Positions 17,644 to 24,234 of a stretch of DNA of 64,000 nt are shown here, one piece after another. The number at the start of each line of letters is the position of its first letter. Within the stretch, counting starts at the first letter, position 1. Source of the DNA: RGIG1995 sp045587445 (lineage in GTDB: Bacteria > Bacillota > Clostridia > Oscillospirales > CAG-272); the NCBI GenBank assembly GCA_045587445.1, contig JAZNCH010000053.1, forward strand, positions 35,307-99,306, in the 5' to 3' direction. A program made the translations under genes and the position numbers. The notes beneath the pieces were generated by a model. It had not been told where the DNA came from and did not search any database. It worked only from the letters and a program-made list of their open reading frames with translations.

Positions 17644-17664
17644 CGATTACAGATTTAGTTTAAT

Positions 17665-18357
17665 TTAATAAGCCATACCTACGGTATTGAATGCCTCAAA
17701 GGCATTTGCTCCTACATTGTCTGTCTGAACAGCTTGAGCCTTCACGTCAATAGTAAAGCCCCAAATGCCGTCATCATCAAAATGAGAAGCTTGCTCCTGT
17801 GTCATTGCCTCGGGAATTTCAACACCTGTGAATACACTAAAGGAATCGCCGGATTTTAAAATATCCTTGAGGTAGAGGACATACTGAATACTTTCACCGG
17901 AATTATCCATAGTGGAGTTTACAAGGTCCCACTTAGCAGAATCAAAACCAACAAAGTGCTTACGAATATCGTATGTATCGAAATCGGCACCGGTAGATTC
18001 AACAATACTCTTCCATACAGCTTTATCGCTAATGGTAATTATCACTCTGATATACTGATCGTAATGCCCGGTATTCTTTACAATTGCATCTTTAGCAAGT
18101 TTATCGCCGGGAAGTATATCATTATAAGAAATTCCTTTCTGATATTCTTCAGGAGTACCATCATCGTCGGAATCGTATTTTTCGTAGACATCTACGGAAA
18201 ATATGTCATCAGGATTATTGTCAGTAGAATCAGCAATATAGAAATTGTTGGTTACACTGTCCTGTGCACTAAACCAAGCCAATGAACCCATGGAAAGAAT
18301 GGCTGCCAAGCAGAGTGCAAGAGCAATCACAAAAACCTTCTTTTTAGTCATTTTCAT
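17665..18357 (-). CDS. TasA/camelysin-like secreted protein
   Basis: The 230-residue protein has a signal ending MGSLAWFSAQDSVTNNF, then an acidic segment (DDDGTPEEYQ), the motif LPGDKLAKDAIVKNTGHYDQ with QYIRV, and the C-terminal VKAQAVQTDN that it shares with the 188-residue paralogue. ATG 18357 is chosen because GGAGG lies just upstream; an earlier in-frame ATG at 18429 is before that site. It directly follows the sipW-type gene, as tasA follows sipW in Bacillus. Confidence 0.82.
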   Translation of the reverse strand: MKMTKKKVFVIALALCLAAILSMGSLAWFSAQDSVTNNFYIADSTDNNPDDIFSVDVYEKYDSDDDGTPEEYQKGISYNDILPGDKLAKDAIVKNTGHYDQYIRVIITISDKAVWKSIVESTGADFDTYDIRKHFVGFDSAKWDLVNSTMDNSGESIQYVLYLKDILKSGDSFSVFTGVEIPEAMTQEQASHFDDDGIWGFTIDVKAQAVQTDNVGANAFEAFNTVGMAY

Positions 18358-18450
18358 ACTAAATTTCCTCCTTTCTCGAAAAATATATATTTCAAATTCG
18401 TGCATATTGGAATTCCACAGAACGTGCACGAATAGGAAATCAAAGTTAAT

Positions 18451-19083
18451 TCATATTTTTTTATTTTTAATTGTTTCAGACATTTCAGAACGTAGCTTTT
18501 CAAGCTCGGCTTTCAGACGTTCGTTTTCCTCATTAGCCGTATTGATTTTAGTTTGAGCTGTAGAAACATCAGGGTGAATTTCTTCATCTTTTTTCTTCTT
18601 TCCGACCATATCGGGAACAAAAACGAGAAGTATCAAGAGAATACCTGCACCGATTGTTATGTATGAACCGGGAGGGTTCTGCACAAAGTCAGAAACATAA
18701 CCAAGTTTTGGAATAGAGAACTGCGGCACACCGATAACGTTGTTGAAATGTACGGGTTCGCTGTCTTCAATTTCATTTGCAAGCCCTTTTGTATAGAAAT
18801 GTTTTTTTTCAGCATCAATTCTTGTTACTTGGTGGGTAGCCACGACTAAATCTTCATTTAATATAAAAGTAATATCGTCGCCGACTTTAATTGTATTTAC
18901 GTCAACATCTTTGACGTAGAGAAGGTCTCCGACCATGTATTTCGGCTGCATACTTCCCGATATAACAGTATAACATTGATAACCTATAAGCCGAGAACCC
19001 ATTAAAAATATTGCGCTGAGTACTATAAGTAAAACGAGCAAATTTGAAACTATGTTCCAAATTTTTTTTAAGGTTTTTATCAT
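18451..19083 (-). CDS. SipW-type signal peptidase I
   Basis: The 210-residue membrane protease has an N-terminal helix (about 10-35), the catalytic serine in SGSMQP (Ser44) and, in place of the bacterial catalytic lysine, histidine in VATHQVTR (His84). This Ser-His form is the endoplasmic-reticulum/SipW type. A second membrane helix (about 140-160) is followed by a charged, probably coiled-coil tail (ENERLKAELEKLRSEM). SipW enzymes process TasA-like proteins. The paralogue at 21539-22303 has the same architecture. AAAGGAG precedes ATG 19083. Confidence 0.9.
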   Translation of the reverse strand: MIKTLKKIWNIVSNLLVLLIVLSAIFLMGSRLIGYQCYTVISGSMQPKYMVGDLLYVKDVDVNTIKVGDDITFILNEDLVVATHQVTRIDAEKKHFYTKGLANEIEDSEPVHFNNVIGVPQFSIPKLGYVSDFVQNPPGSYITIGAGILLILLVFVPDMVGKKKKDEEIHPDVSTAQTKINTANEENERLKAELEKLRSEMSETIKNKKI

Positions 19084-19110
19084 ATTATTTAATTCTCCTT
19101 TGATACCTTG

Positions 19111-19182
19111 CGGTAATCGAAAGACACAAGCGAATCTCTTGTGTCCTTTGATTACCGCCTATCCCTTGGTGTGAGGGATAGG
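19111..19182 (-). ncRNA. structured RNA-like element, copy 2
   Basis: On the minus strand hairpin A (19182-19175 with 19165-19158, CCTATCCC/GGGATAGG) is followed by hairpin B (19157-19138 with 19130-19111, 20-base arms, loop AGATTCG). One of two mismatches in B becomes G-U on the minus strand. It sits just upstream of the ribosome-binding site of the second sipW-type gene. The upstream flank is also similar to that of copy 3. Confidence 0.6.
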
Positions 19183-19216
19183 ACGGACTTAATATGAACA
19201 AGACAAAACTCTAAAA

Positions 19217-21061
19217 TTATTTGTTGTTATAGATAACGTTTACGCCTACATGGGTTGCAGTTCCGTAGGTGCAGTAACGATCACCGGTTTCTCCACCATA
19301 AAGCTGATCGAAAATAATCAGTTCATTATGCTTCTCGCCATCGTTATGCGTATGGTTCTCGTCCACAACTTCATTGCCGTTAGCATCGGCGGGATGGCCG
19401 TATCTTGGGTTTGAGTATGCACCGGTGCTGGTGCCTGCCTCAACACGTACCCAAGGATAACTTTCAGCCTTAAACTGACAATAATGGTAATTTGCCCAAT
19501 TACCGTATATAACGGTCACATTCTCACATGTAAGATTGGGAGCAATCGCATTACCAACATTATTACCGTCAGGATCATCTACCTGACCGGAATCGCCGAT
19601 CAACATACCGCTTCTACGGTAGGAATACCATTCATAAGCAGAAGTAACGTCGTTGAAAGCATCAATTCTGCAAGCAACTGTACTGTCCTTTATCAGAATA
19701 TTAGCACTGGTGCTAACACCACCGATAACACCGCCATTTGCATTGTTAAATTCGCCCCACTGAGCACCAATCGTGGTGGAAGCCTCTATAACGCAGTTAA
19801 TAAACTGCTCATCACCACCTGCCCAGCCGACAATTCCGCCGGCATAGTATTGGTAGTCTGCAACTTCGGAGTTAGTGACCTTGATATTTTCAAAAGTTAC
19901 ATTATCACCTGCAACAGCAGCAATCGTCCCGCAAAGAGCAGACTCGCCGGAAATACTAGCATTGTCCATAACAAGATTCTTAATAGTCGCATTTTCAACA
20001 GCACCAAACAAACCCAGACCTAAATCACCGTAGTAATAGCCGTTGTCGAGTGCCCAAGTGTTTTGGCTCATATTGGCGATAGTGTGATTCTGTCCGTCGA
20101 AGACTCCCTCAAAAATCTTGTCGTTTCTATAGGAACCAATAGGATCAAAGCAGGTAGGATCGGTTGCGCCATCTGCCAGATGGTACAGATCTATATCCAC
20201 ACCTAACTTGATGGTCTTGCCAGCGAAGGTATTACCGCCATCAACTAATTCTGCAAGACCTGCTAGCTGCTCTGCAGTGGTAATCACAAACTCAGTATCG
20301 GTGTCGTTATACCAAGAGGTGACTGTAGTACCGTCCCAGGTATCAGGTAATTCGGGGTATGTAGCGTCCTTGTCGTAATTATTACCAAAACTATCGCTTT
20401 CATAGGTAAACTGAGTTGCAAGTACATTAATACCAAATTCGATGGAAGGAATATTCACGCCGTTATGGTTAGCTTCATTTCCAACAGTTTCATCCATATC
20501 AACTTTAACGATTAAATAGTGTTCTATACCGGGAGCAAGTTCAACATCTTCGCGAAGAACATTGCCGGATTTGAATGAAGATGTATACTCGTAACCAACC
20601 TTATTCTCGCCTCCAAAAGCAAGAGCGAGTGTAATATCGCCTATGCCCCAATCGTCATTAGCCTGCTGAACGAGAGTGCTTACGGTAAGAATATCGGAAA
20701 GAACAATTTTCGCACCGTCCTTAGTCTCACCAACAACTTCTTTCAGAATGTTCATATTAGCAACATATTTCAGAGCCAATGAACCATTGTTCTTGACACG
20801 AAGAGCAACGACCTCGGTGTGTCCGGGTTCCCAAAGACCTTTTTTGAACAGATCGTCTGCACCGTCAAGGTTGTTCCAAGTTTTTCCGTCGAGCGTGTAC
20901 TCAACAACAAGATCTAAGTTTCCGGATTTAATAACGTTGCTGCCGGACGTAACGCTGTCTGTAAACCAAGCGTATGTACTACCAATAAGCATTGATACGC
21001 ACATCAGCAAGGACAAGGCACTCAACAGCAAAGCACGCTTGGTAGATTTTTTCTTTGTCAT
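19217..21061 (-). CDS. TasA-like head fused to a GLUG/beta-helix-type cargo domain
   Basis: The 614-residue protein has the same signal (ending GSTYAWFTDS) and head as the protein at 15584-17575. It is followed by a segment typical of GLUG-containing surface proteins (FEGVFDGQNHTIANMS, LGLFGAVENATIKNLVMDNA, AGGIVGWAGG). The C-terminal part is probably a beta-helix with Gly-rich turns. ATG 21061 follows AAGGAGG; the longer frame from 21115 has no such site. It is the first structural gene of the operon after the first sipW-type gene and the small membrane protein. The cargo may bind host or bacterial polymers, but no ligand is evident. Confidence 0.85.
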   Translation of the reverse strand: MTKKKSTKRALLLSALSLLMCVSMLIGSTYAWFTDSVTSGSNVIKSGNLDLVVEYTLDGKTWNNLDGADDLFKKGLWEPGHTEVVALRVKNNGSLALKYVANMNILKEVVGETKDGAKIVLSDILTVSTLVQQANDDWGIGDITLALAFGGENKVGYEYTSSFKSGNVLREDVELAPGIEHYLIVKVDMDETVGNEANHNGVNIPSIEFGINVLATQFTYESDSFGNNYDKDATYPELPDTWDGTTVTSWYNDTDTEFVITTAEQLAGLAELVDGGNTFAGKTIKLGVDIDLYHLADGATDPTCFDPIGSYRNDKIFEGVFDGQNHTIANMSQNTWALDNGYYYGDLGLGLFGAVENATIKNLVMDNASISGESALCGTIAAVAGDNVTFENIKVTNSEVADYQYYAGGIVGWAGGDEQFINCVIEASTTIGAQWGEFNNANGGVIGGVSTSANILIKDSTVACRIDAFNDVTSAYEWYSYRRSGMLIGDSGQVDDPDGNNVGNAIAPNLTCENVTVIYGNWANYHYCQFKAESYPWVRVEAGTSTGAYSNPRYGHPADANGNEVVDENHTHNDGEKHNELIIFDQLYGGETGDRYCTYGTATHVGVNVIYNNK

Positions 21062-21175
21062 TTTAATGACCTCCTTTTTGTGTTTGTCAACGTTGGGAAT
21101 TGTGGAACCGCTCATACGCTGACCGTTGACTCAACGCGTATTGAGGATTATTTAACGTTTGCCAAATTTGTCTTT

Positions 21176-21247
21176 CGACAATCAAAAGACACAAGCGAAT
21201 CTCTTATGCCTTTTGATTATCGCCTATCCCTCGGTGTGAGGGATAGG
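21176..21247 (-). ncRNA. structured RNA-like element, copy 1
   Basis: On the minus strand hairpin A (21247-21240 with 21230-21223) precedes hairpin B (arms 21222-21203 and 21195-21176, loop AGATTCG). All three mismatches in the 20-base arms are G-U pairs on the minus strand. It lies about 115 bases upstream of the first large TasA-like gene. The loop sequence is identical to that of copy 2. Confidence 0.6.
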
Positions 21248-21275
21248 GAAGAGTAGTATTTTACAATATAAAACT

Positions 21276-21506
21276 TCAATATTTTACAAATGGAAGTATG
21301 GATAATAACAATCTTCGTCTTTGTTTTATCCAATATTTTTTTTCAGAGCCCCAAGAGCGTCGGATTTCAGTGTTTATATATTGTAATTCTAAAGAAAAAT
21401 TTTTGAAAAATACGACCAATCCGATTAATAAAAACAATAAAAATAATACGACTATTATTCCGAAAAGAAAATAAATTAATGAATCTGAGGGATTTGCGGG
21501 GGACAT
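21276..21506 (-). CDS. small single-span membrane protein
   Basis: The 76-residue protein has one strongly hydrophobic segment (about residues 9-34) and a basic C-terminal half (IRRSWGSEKKYWIKQRRR). I do not recognise a family. AAAGGAG lies at good distance from ATG 21506 and the gene is 32 bases after the first sipW-type gene, so it is probably translated. It could be an accessory factor for the signal peptidase or fibre assembly, but this rests only on position. Confidence 0.6.
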   Translation of the reverse strand: MSPANPSDSLIYFLFGIIVVLFLLFLLIGLVVFFKNFSLELQYINTEIRRSWGSEKKYWIKQRRRLLLSILPFVKY

Positions 21507-21538
21507 TGTTTTCTCCTTTTTTTTGCGCTAAATGATGG

Positions 21539-22303
21539 TTAGTTTTTTTCTTGTGAGCTTGTTTCGATTGCTTGAACAGCTTCATCCGATGTTGTTTTTG
21601 CAACTTCTTCTTTTTCTGTATGTGCAGAAGAAGCTGTATTTTGTCCTTCAAGCTGGGCTTTCAATGCGCGCAGTTCTTCGAGCATCTTTGCATTTTCAGC
21701 CTTTTCGGCTTCTATTTTTTCTTTCTCTTTGTTCATTTCTTCCAGTTGTTCTTGTCTGTATCTGCGGAACAGATTAAAGAATTTTATGCCTTCATAAAGT
21801 ATAATCAGCATAAAAGGAGTGAAGATACACACAAAATAACCCGGAGTAGTCTTCAAGAAATTAAAGAAAGTACCAAGTGTGGGGATATGGTTTTCATATT
21901 TACCGAGCACGTAAGGATATGTAACGATAGTTTCATCATCGGTATCAGTTGTTGTACCGTAAGTGATAAAGCCGGGGTTACCTTCCGAATCGGTGGTAAG
22001 CTTTCTTATTTTATGAGTAACAGTTTCTCCGAAGCTTTGTGCGTTTTGCGACATAAACGTAATTATATCGCCCTCTTTGAGAGTGGAAGGGTCAACCTCT
22101 TTTACGAGAATCAATGAACCGGCGTTAAAATCTGTAGCCGCCATTGAATCTGAGTTTACTATGTACATCTTATAGCCCAAAAGGTCGCGGTCGTTTCTGT
22201 TAAACGTCGTTACGGAAATGACCGTGAAAATCATCATTGATACTGCGAGTAGTACAATTAACCAAACAATTGTGGTCTTGATTATGTTAAATACTTTTTT
22301 CAC
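21539..22303 (-). CDS. SipW-type signal peptidase I (second paralogue)
   Basis: The 254-residue membrane protease has an N-terminal helix, the catalytic serine in NSDSMAAT (Ser53) and histidine in VTHKIRKL (His97), which is the SipW/ER-type dyad. A second helix near residues 155-175 is followed by a long charged coiled coil (QLEEMNKEKEKIEAEKAENA) and a Ser/Thr/Glu tail. The start is uncertain: GTG 22303 lies five bases after the tetR stop, whereas the upstream GTG at 22315 falls inside the Shine-Dalgarno sequence. Two SipW paralogues in one operon suggest separate client proteins. Confidence 0.87.
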   Translation of the reverse strand: MKKVFNIIKTTIVWLIVLLAVSMMIFTVISVTTFNRNDRDLLGYKMYIVNSDSMAATDFNAGSLILVKEVDPSTLKEGDIITFMSQNAQSFGETVTHKIRKLTTDSEGNPGFITYGTTTDTDDETIVTYPYVLGKYENHIPTLGTFFNFLKTTPGYFVCIFTPFMLIILYEGIKFFNLFRRYRQEQLEEMNKEKEKIEAEKAENAKMLEELRALKAQLEGQNTASSAHTEKEEVAKTTSDEAVQAIETSSQEKN

Positions 22304-22308
22304 TGCAC

Positions 22309-22896
22309 TTAACACTCCTTTGTTTTAAAATACTGTCCAACCGAAGCGTAAACCAAACGAAATACGTGTTCAGTAGTATCGTCATTATCGGGGATAGCAC
22401 CGTCATAGACTTTTACTGCAAAGTCAAGCAAGACGTTTAGGATGTGATTTAAAAGCATCCACACGTTTGCTTCGTTGCGAAAGGCATCACTAAACTTTTC
22501 TACAAGCGGAGCAAATCTTTTTTTATGTTCCTCTGCCGAATATTTTGCAAAATACGGTGAATAATAGTATCTTATGAAAGAAAGGCATTTGTCTTTGTTG
22601 CTAAGCAAAAATCGCCAAATTGCAGTATAGAATATCCAACACCGCATTTCGAACTTCAGTTCTTTCATATACATAACGGAAATGTGTTGGATAGCTTTTG
22701 TAACCAGCTCTTCATCTAATTTTGAAAAGGTTTTTGCAAGCAAGTCTTCTTTGTCTGCAAAACAACGATAGATATAGGCTTCGTTTGTGGCAGTTTCTAA
22801 ACTGATTTGTTTTGTGGTTGCTTTTCCGAGTCCGTCTCTTGCAATGACATGAATAGTACCGTTAATTAACTTAGAACGGATTTCATCCTGTTTCAT
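22309..22896 (-). CDS. TetR/AcrR-family transcriptional regulator
   Basis: The 195-residue protein has an N-terminal helix-turn-helix (about residues 10-55, with TTKQISLETATNEAYIYRCF and FADKEDLL) and a helical ligand or dimer domain with no recognisable specificity. It is the first gene of the TasA/SipW operon and is only a few bases from the first sipW-type gene, so it probably controls the operon, including itself. Three dyad-symmetric sequences upstream are candidate operators. The start ATG 22896 follows AAGGAAGGAG. Confidence 0.88.
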   Translation of the reverse strand: MKQDEIRSKLINGTIHVIARDGLGKATTKQISLETATNEAYIYRCFADKEDLLAKTFSKLDEELVTKAIQHISVMYMKELKFEMRCWIFYTAIWRFLLSNKDKCLSFIRYYYSPYFAKYSAEEHKKRFAPLVEKFSDAFRNEANVWMLLNHILNVLLDFAVKVYDGAIPDNDDTTEHVFRLVYASVGQYFKTKEC

Positions 22897-22924
22897 AATT
22901 TTTCTCCTTCCTTATAAGCAAGTG

Positions 22925-23044
22925 AAGTGTTTACTACACTTTTACTCAAAATAAAGCAAACGTACAACGTTTGCGCATAAATATCCACACAACCTTTTGT
23001 GGAGAGGAGATTATTTGGGGATTTGCGATAAAAACGTTCGTTTT
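22925..23044. promoter_or_regulatory. upstream region of the tetR/TasA operon with three candidate operators
   Basis: Three dyads are visible: AAGTGT-5-ACACTT (22925-22941), GCAAACG-5-CGTTTGC (22956-22974) and AAAACG-2-CGTTTT (23031-23044). The second and third share the core AAACGTT/AACGTTT-like sequence. Such dyads fit TetR-type binding. No strong -35/-10 pair is evident on the minus strand, so the promoter position is unclear and read-through from the KTR-like gene is possible. Confidence 0.45.
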
Positions 23045-23090
23045 ATACAACACTTTATATGTAAATAAAATTGTGTGTTTTTTTATGTTA

Positions 23091-23285
23091 CTATGATTCA
23101 GCCATAGGCTTAATGTTTACAATGCTTTCTTTCCCACATCTTTTACATTTGATTGGCAAATCTTTAATTTCTGTGGTAGGAAGCAGCCACAAAACTGTAT
23201 GCTTGTTGCAGGAAGGGCAAAGGAAACGACGCTTTTCATTTTTTATTTCATCGAGTTGTGGTTTTCGTTCTAATGTATCTTGCAA
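23091..23285 (-). CDS. small Cys-rich KTR-like protein
   Basis: The 64-residue protein has two CxxC pairs (CPSC at 23-26 and CKRC at 47-50) separated by LPTTEIKDLPIKC. It resembles the Cys-rich KTR proteins carried by clostridial conjugative elements, often near resistance genes; no biochemical function is established. The start is TTG 23285, behind a strong AGAGGTGAT site. A consensus promoter and an attenuator-like leader precede it. Confidence 0.65.
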   Translation of the reverse strand: MQDTLERKPQLDEIKNEKRRFLCPSCNKHTVLWLLPTTEIKDLPIKCKRCGKESIVNIKPMAES

Positions 23286-23324
23286 ATAATATCACCTCTT
23301 TTTTATCGTTTGCGGCAAGAGGTA

Positions 23325-23374
23325 AATAAAAAAGCCTGTGCCACAATCGTATATAACGATTAAATGGCACAGGC
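23325..23374 (-). terminator. attenuator-like terminator upstream of the KTR-like gene
   Basis: On the minus strand a perfect 10-pair stem (GCCTGTGCCA/TGGCACAGGC) with an inner ATCGT/ACGAT extension is followed by TTTTTTATT. It lies between the promoter at 23522-23550 and the TTG start at 23285, so it would stop transcription before the gene unless relieved. Confidence 0.75.
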
Positions 23375-23410
23375 ACTAAGGCTCAGGCGCAAATTTAATT
23401 TTGGGATCAT
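23360..23410 (-). CDS. possible 16-codon leader peptide overlapping the attenuator
   Basis: ATG at 23410 opens a frame encoding MIPKLNLRLSLSACAI with its stop inside the terminator stem. Translation through it would cover the 5' arm and could prevent terminator formation. No clear ribosome-binding site is visible, so expression is uncertain. A four-codon frame (MCFP) also occurs nearer the promoter. Confidence 0.35.
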   Translation of the reverse strand: MIPKLNLRLSLSACAI

Positions 23411-23521
23411 AATATGAATTTTAAATTTAGTGAACAAAGAATACTTACTGACCCGGTTGTCTACGGCGACAACAATTCTACATACACTATTTTATGGAAA
23501 GCACATTAATGATTTGGGTTT

Positions 23522-23550
23522 ATTATACACTGTTATTAAGGACGTGTCAA
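23522..23550 (-). promoter_or_regulatory. consensus sigma-A promoter for the KTR leader
   Basis: On the minus strand TTGACA, exactly 17 bases, TATAAT. This is a perfect consensus promoter. The transcript would start near 23515 and include GTTGTC-6-GACAAC and the attenuator. Confidence 0.85.
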
Positions 23551-23759
23551 GGAGCTAAACTTAAAAAATAATAATGTTTTTTTATGTTTTTTTGTGCAAC
23601 TTATTAATATTGTAGTATAAATATCCTTCTCTCAACCCAAACTTTATTACCGGACAGATGCGATCATAATAAAATATAAGTTTATTTGCAAAAATATTAA
23701 AAAAAGTGATTAACATTCATTTAAAAAGCCGCACACAATAAAAAGCAAATAGCAAATAT

Positions 23760-23788
23760 ATTATACCATTGCTTACTCATACAGTCAA
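23760..23788 (-). promoter_or_regulatory. second strong minus-strand promoter with no obvious gene
   Basis: On the minus strand TTGACT, 17 bases, TATAAT. The roughly 200 bases downstream contain only very short frames (for example MNVNHFF and MIASVR) and AT-rich sequence. Across the gene-free stretch 23411-23877 I see only these promoters and small inverted repeats. Confidence 0.6.
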
Positions 23789-23877
23789 GTGCATATACTA
23801 AAATACTGAAAGAAATTTGAATAAAAAGTATAATTATTACTATAACATGTAAATTGTTTATAAGTGAGGTTTTGGTT

Positions 23878-24150
23878 ATGGGAAAGGAAGTAGATTACAA
23901 AAACAGAGACAGATTTATTCAAATTGGTATTGCTATTTCTACACTTCGGAGAATACGCGGATTGTCGCAAGAAAAGTTGGCAGAAAAAGCAAATATCAGT
24001 CGCTCTCTGTTAAGTAACATTGAGGCACCCAATATGGCATACGGTTTTTCGTTGGATGTATTTTATAACATTGCAGATGCTCTTGATATTTCTCCCGAAG
24101 ATTTAATAAAGGCATCTGTTTTTTCAGACGGAATAATTGGGAAAAAATAA
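23878..24150 (+). CDS. Xre-family helix-turn-helix regulator
   Basis: The 90-residue protein is a stand-alone Cro/C1-type DNA-binding domain: GIAISTLRRIRGLSQEKLAE, then NISRSLLSNIEAPNMAY and FYNIADALDISPEDLI. Such single-domain regulators are common in mobile elements and in species-specific gene control. ATG 23878 follows GTGAGG; the longer frame from 23854 lacks a site. Its position next to the KTR leader region suggests it may regulate that locus, but nothing proves this. Confidence 0.82.
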   Translation: MGKEVDYKNRDRFIQIGIAISTLRRIRGLSQEKLAEKANISRSLLSNIEAPNMAYGFSLDVFYNIADALDISPEDLIKASVFSDGIIGKK

Positions 24151-24185
24151 AAGAAGGTCTATACCGAAATTGGATAGACCTTCTT
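24151..24185. terminator. bidirectional terminator between Xre and ROK genes
   Basis: AAGAAGGTCTAT (24151-24162) pairs perfectly with ATAGACCTTCTT (24174-24185), between convergent genes. Confidence 0.8.
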
Positions 24186-24234
24186 TCATTGTTATCAATA
24201 CGTCACACTGATGGATAGTTTTCACTGTCCGCTA

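Noticed and set aside
12371..22303. The operon considered as a prophage or integrated element
   Set aside because: No integrase, attachment repeats or structural phage genes are visible, and flanking genes are transcribed as normal chromosomal units.
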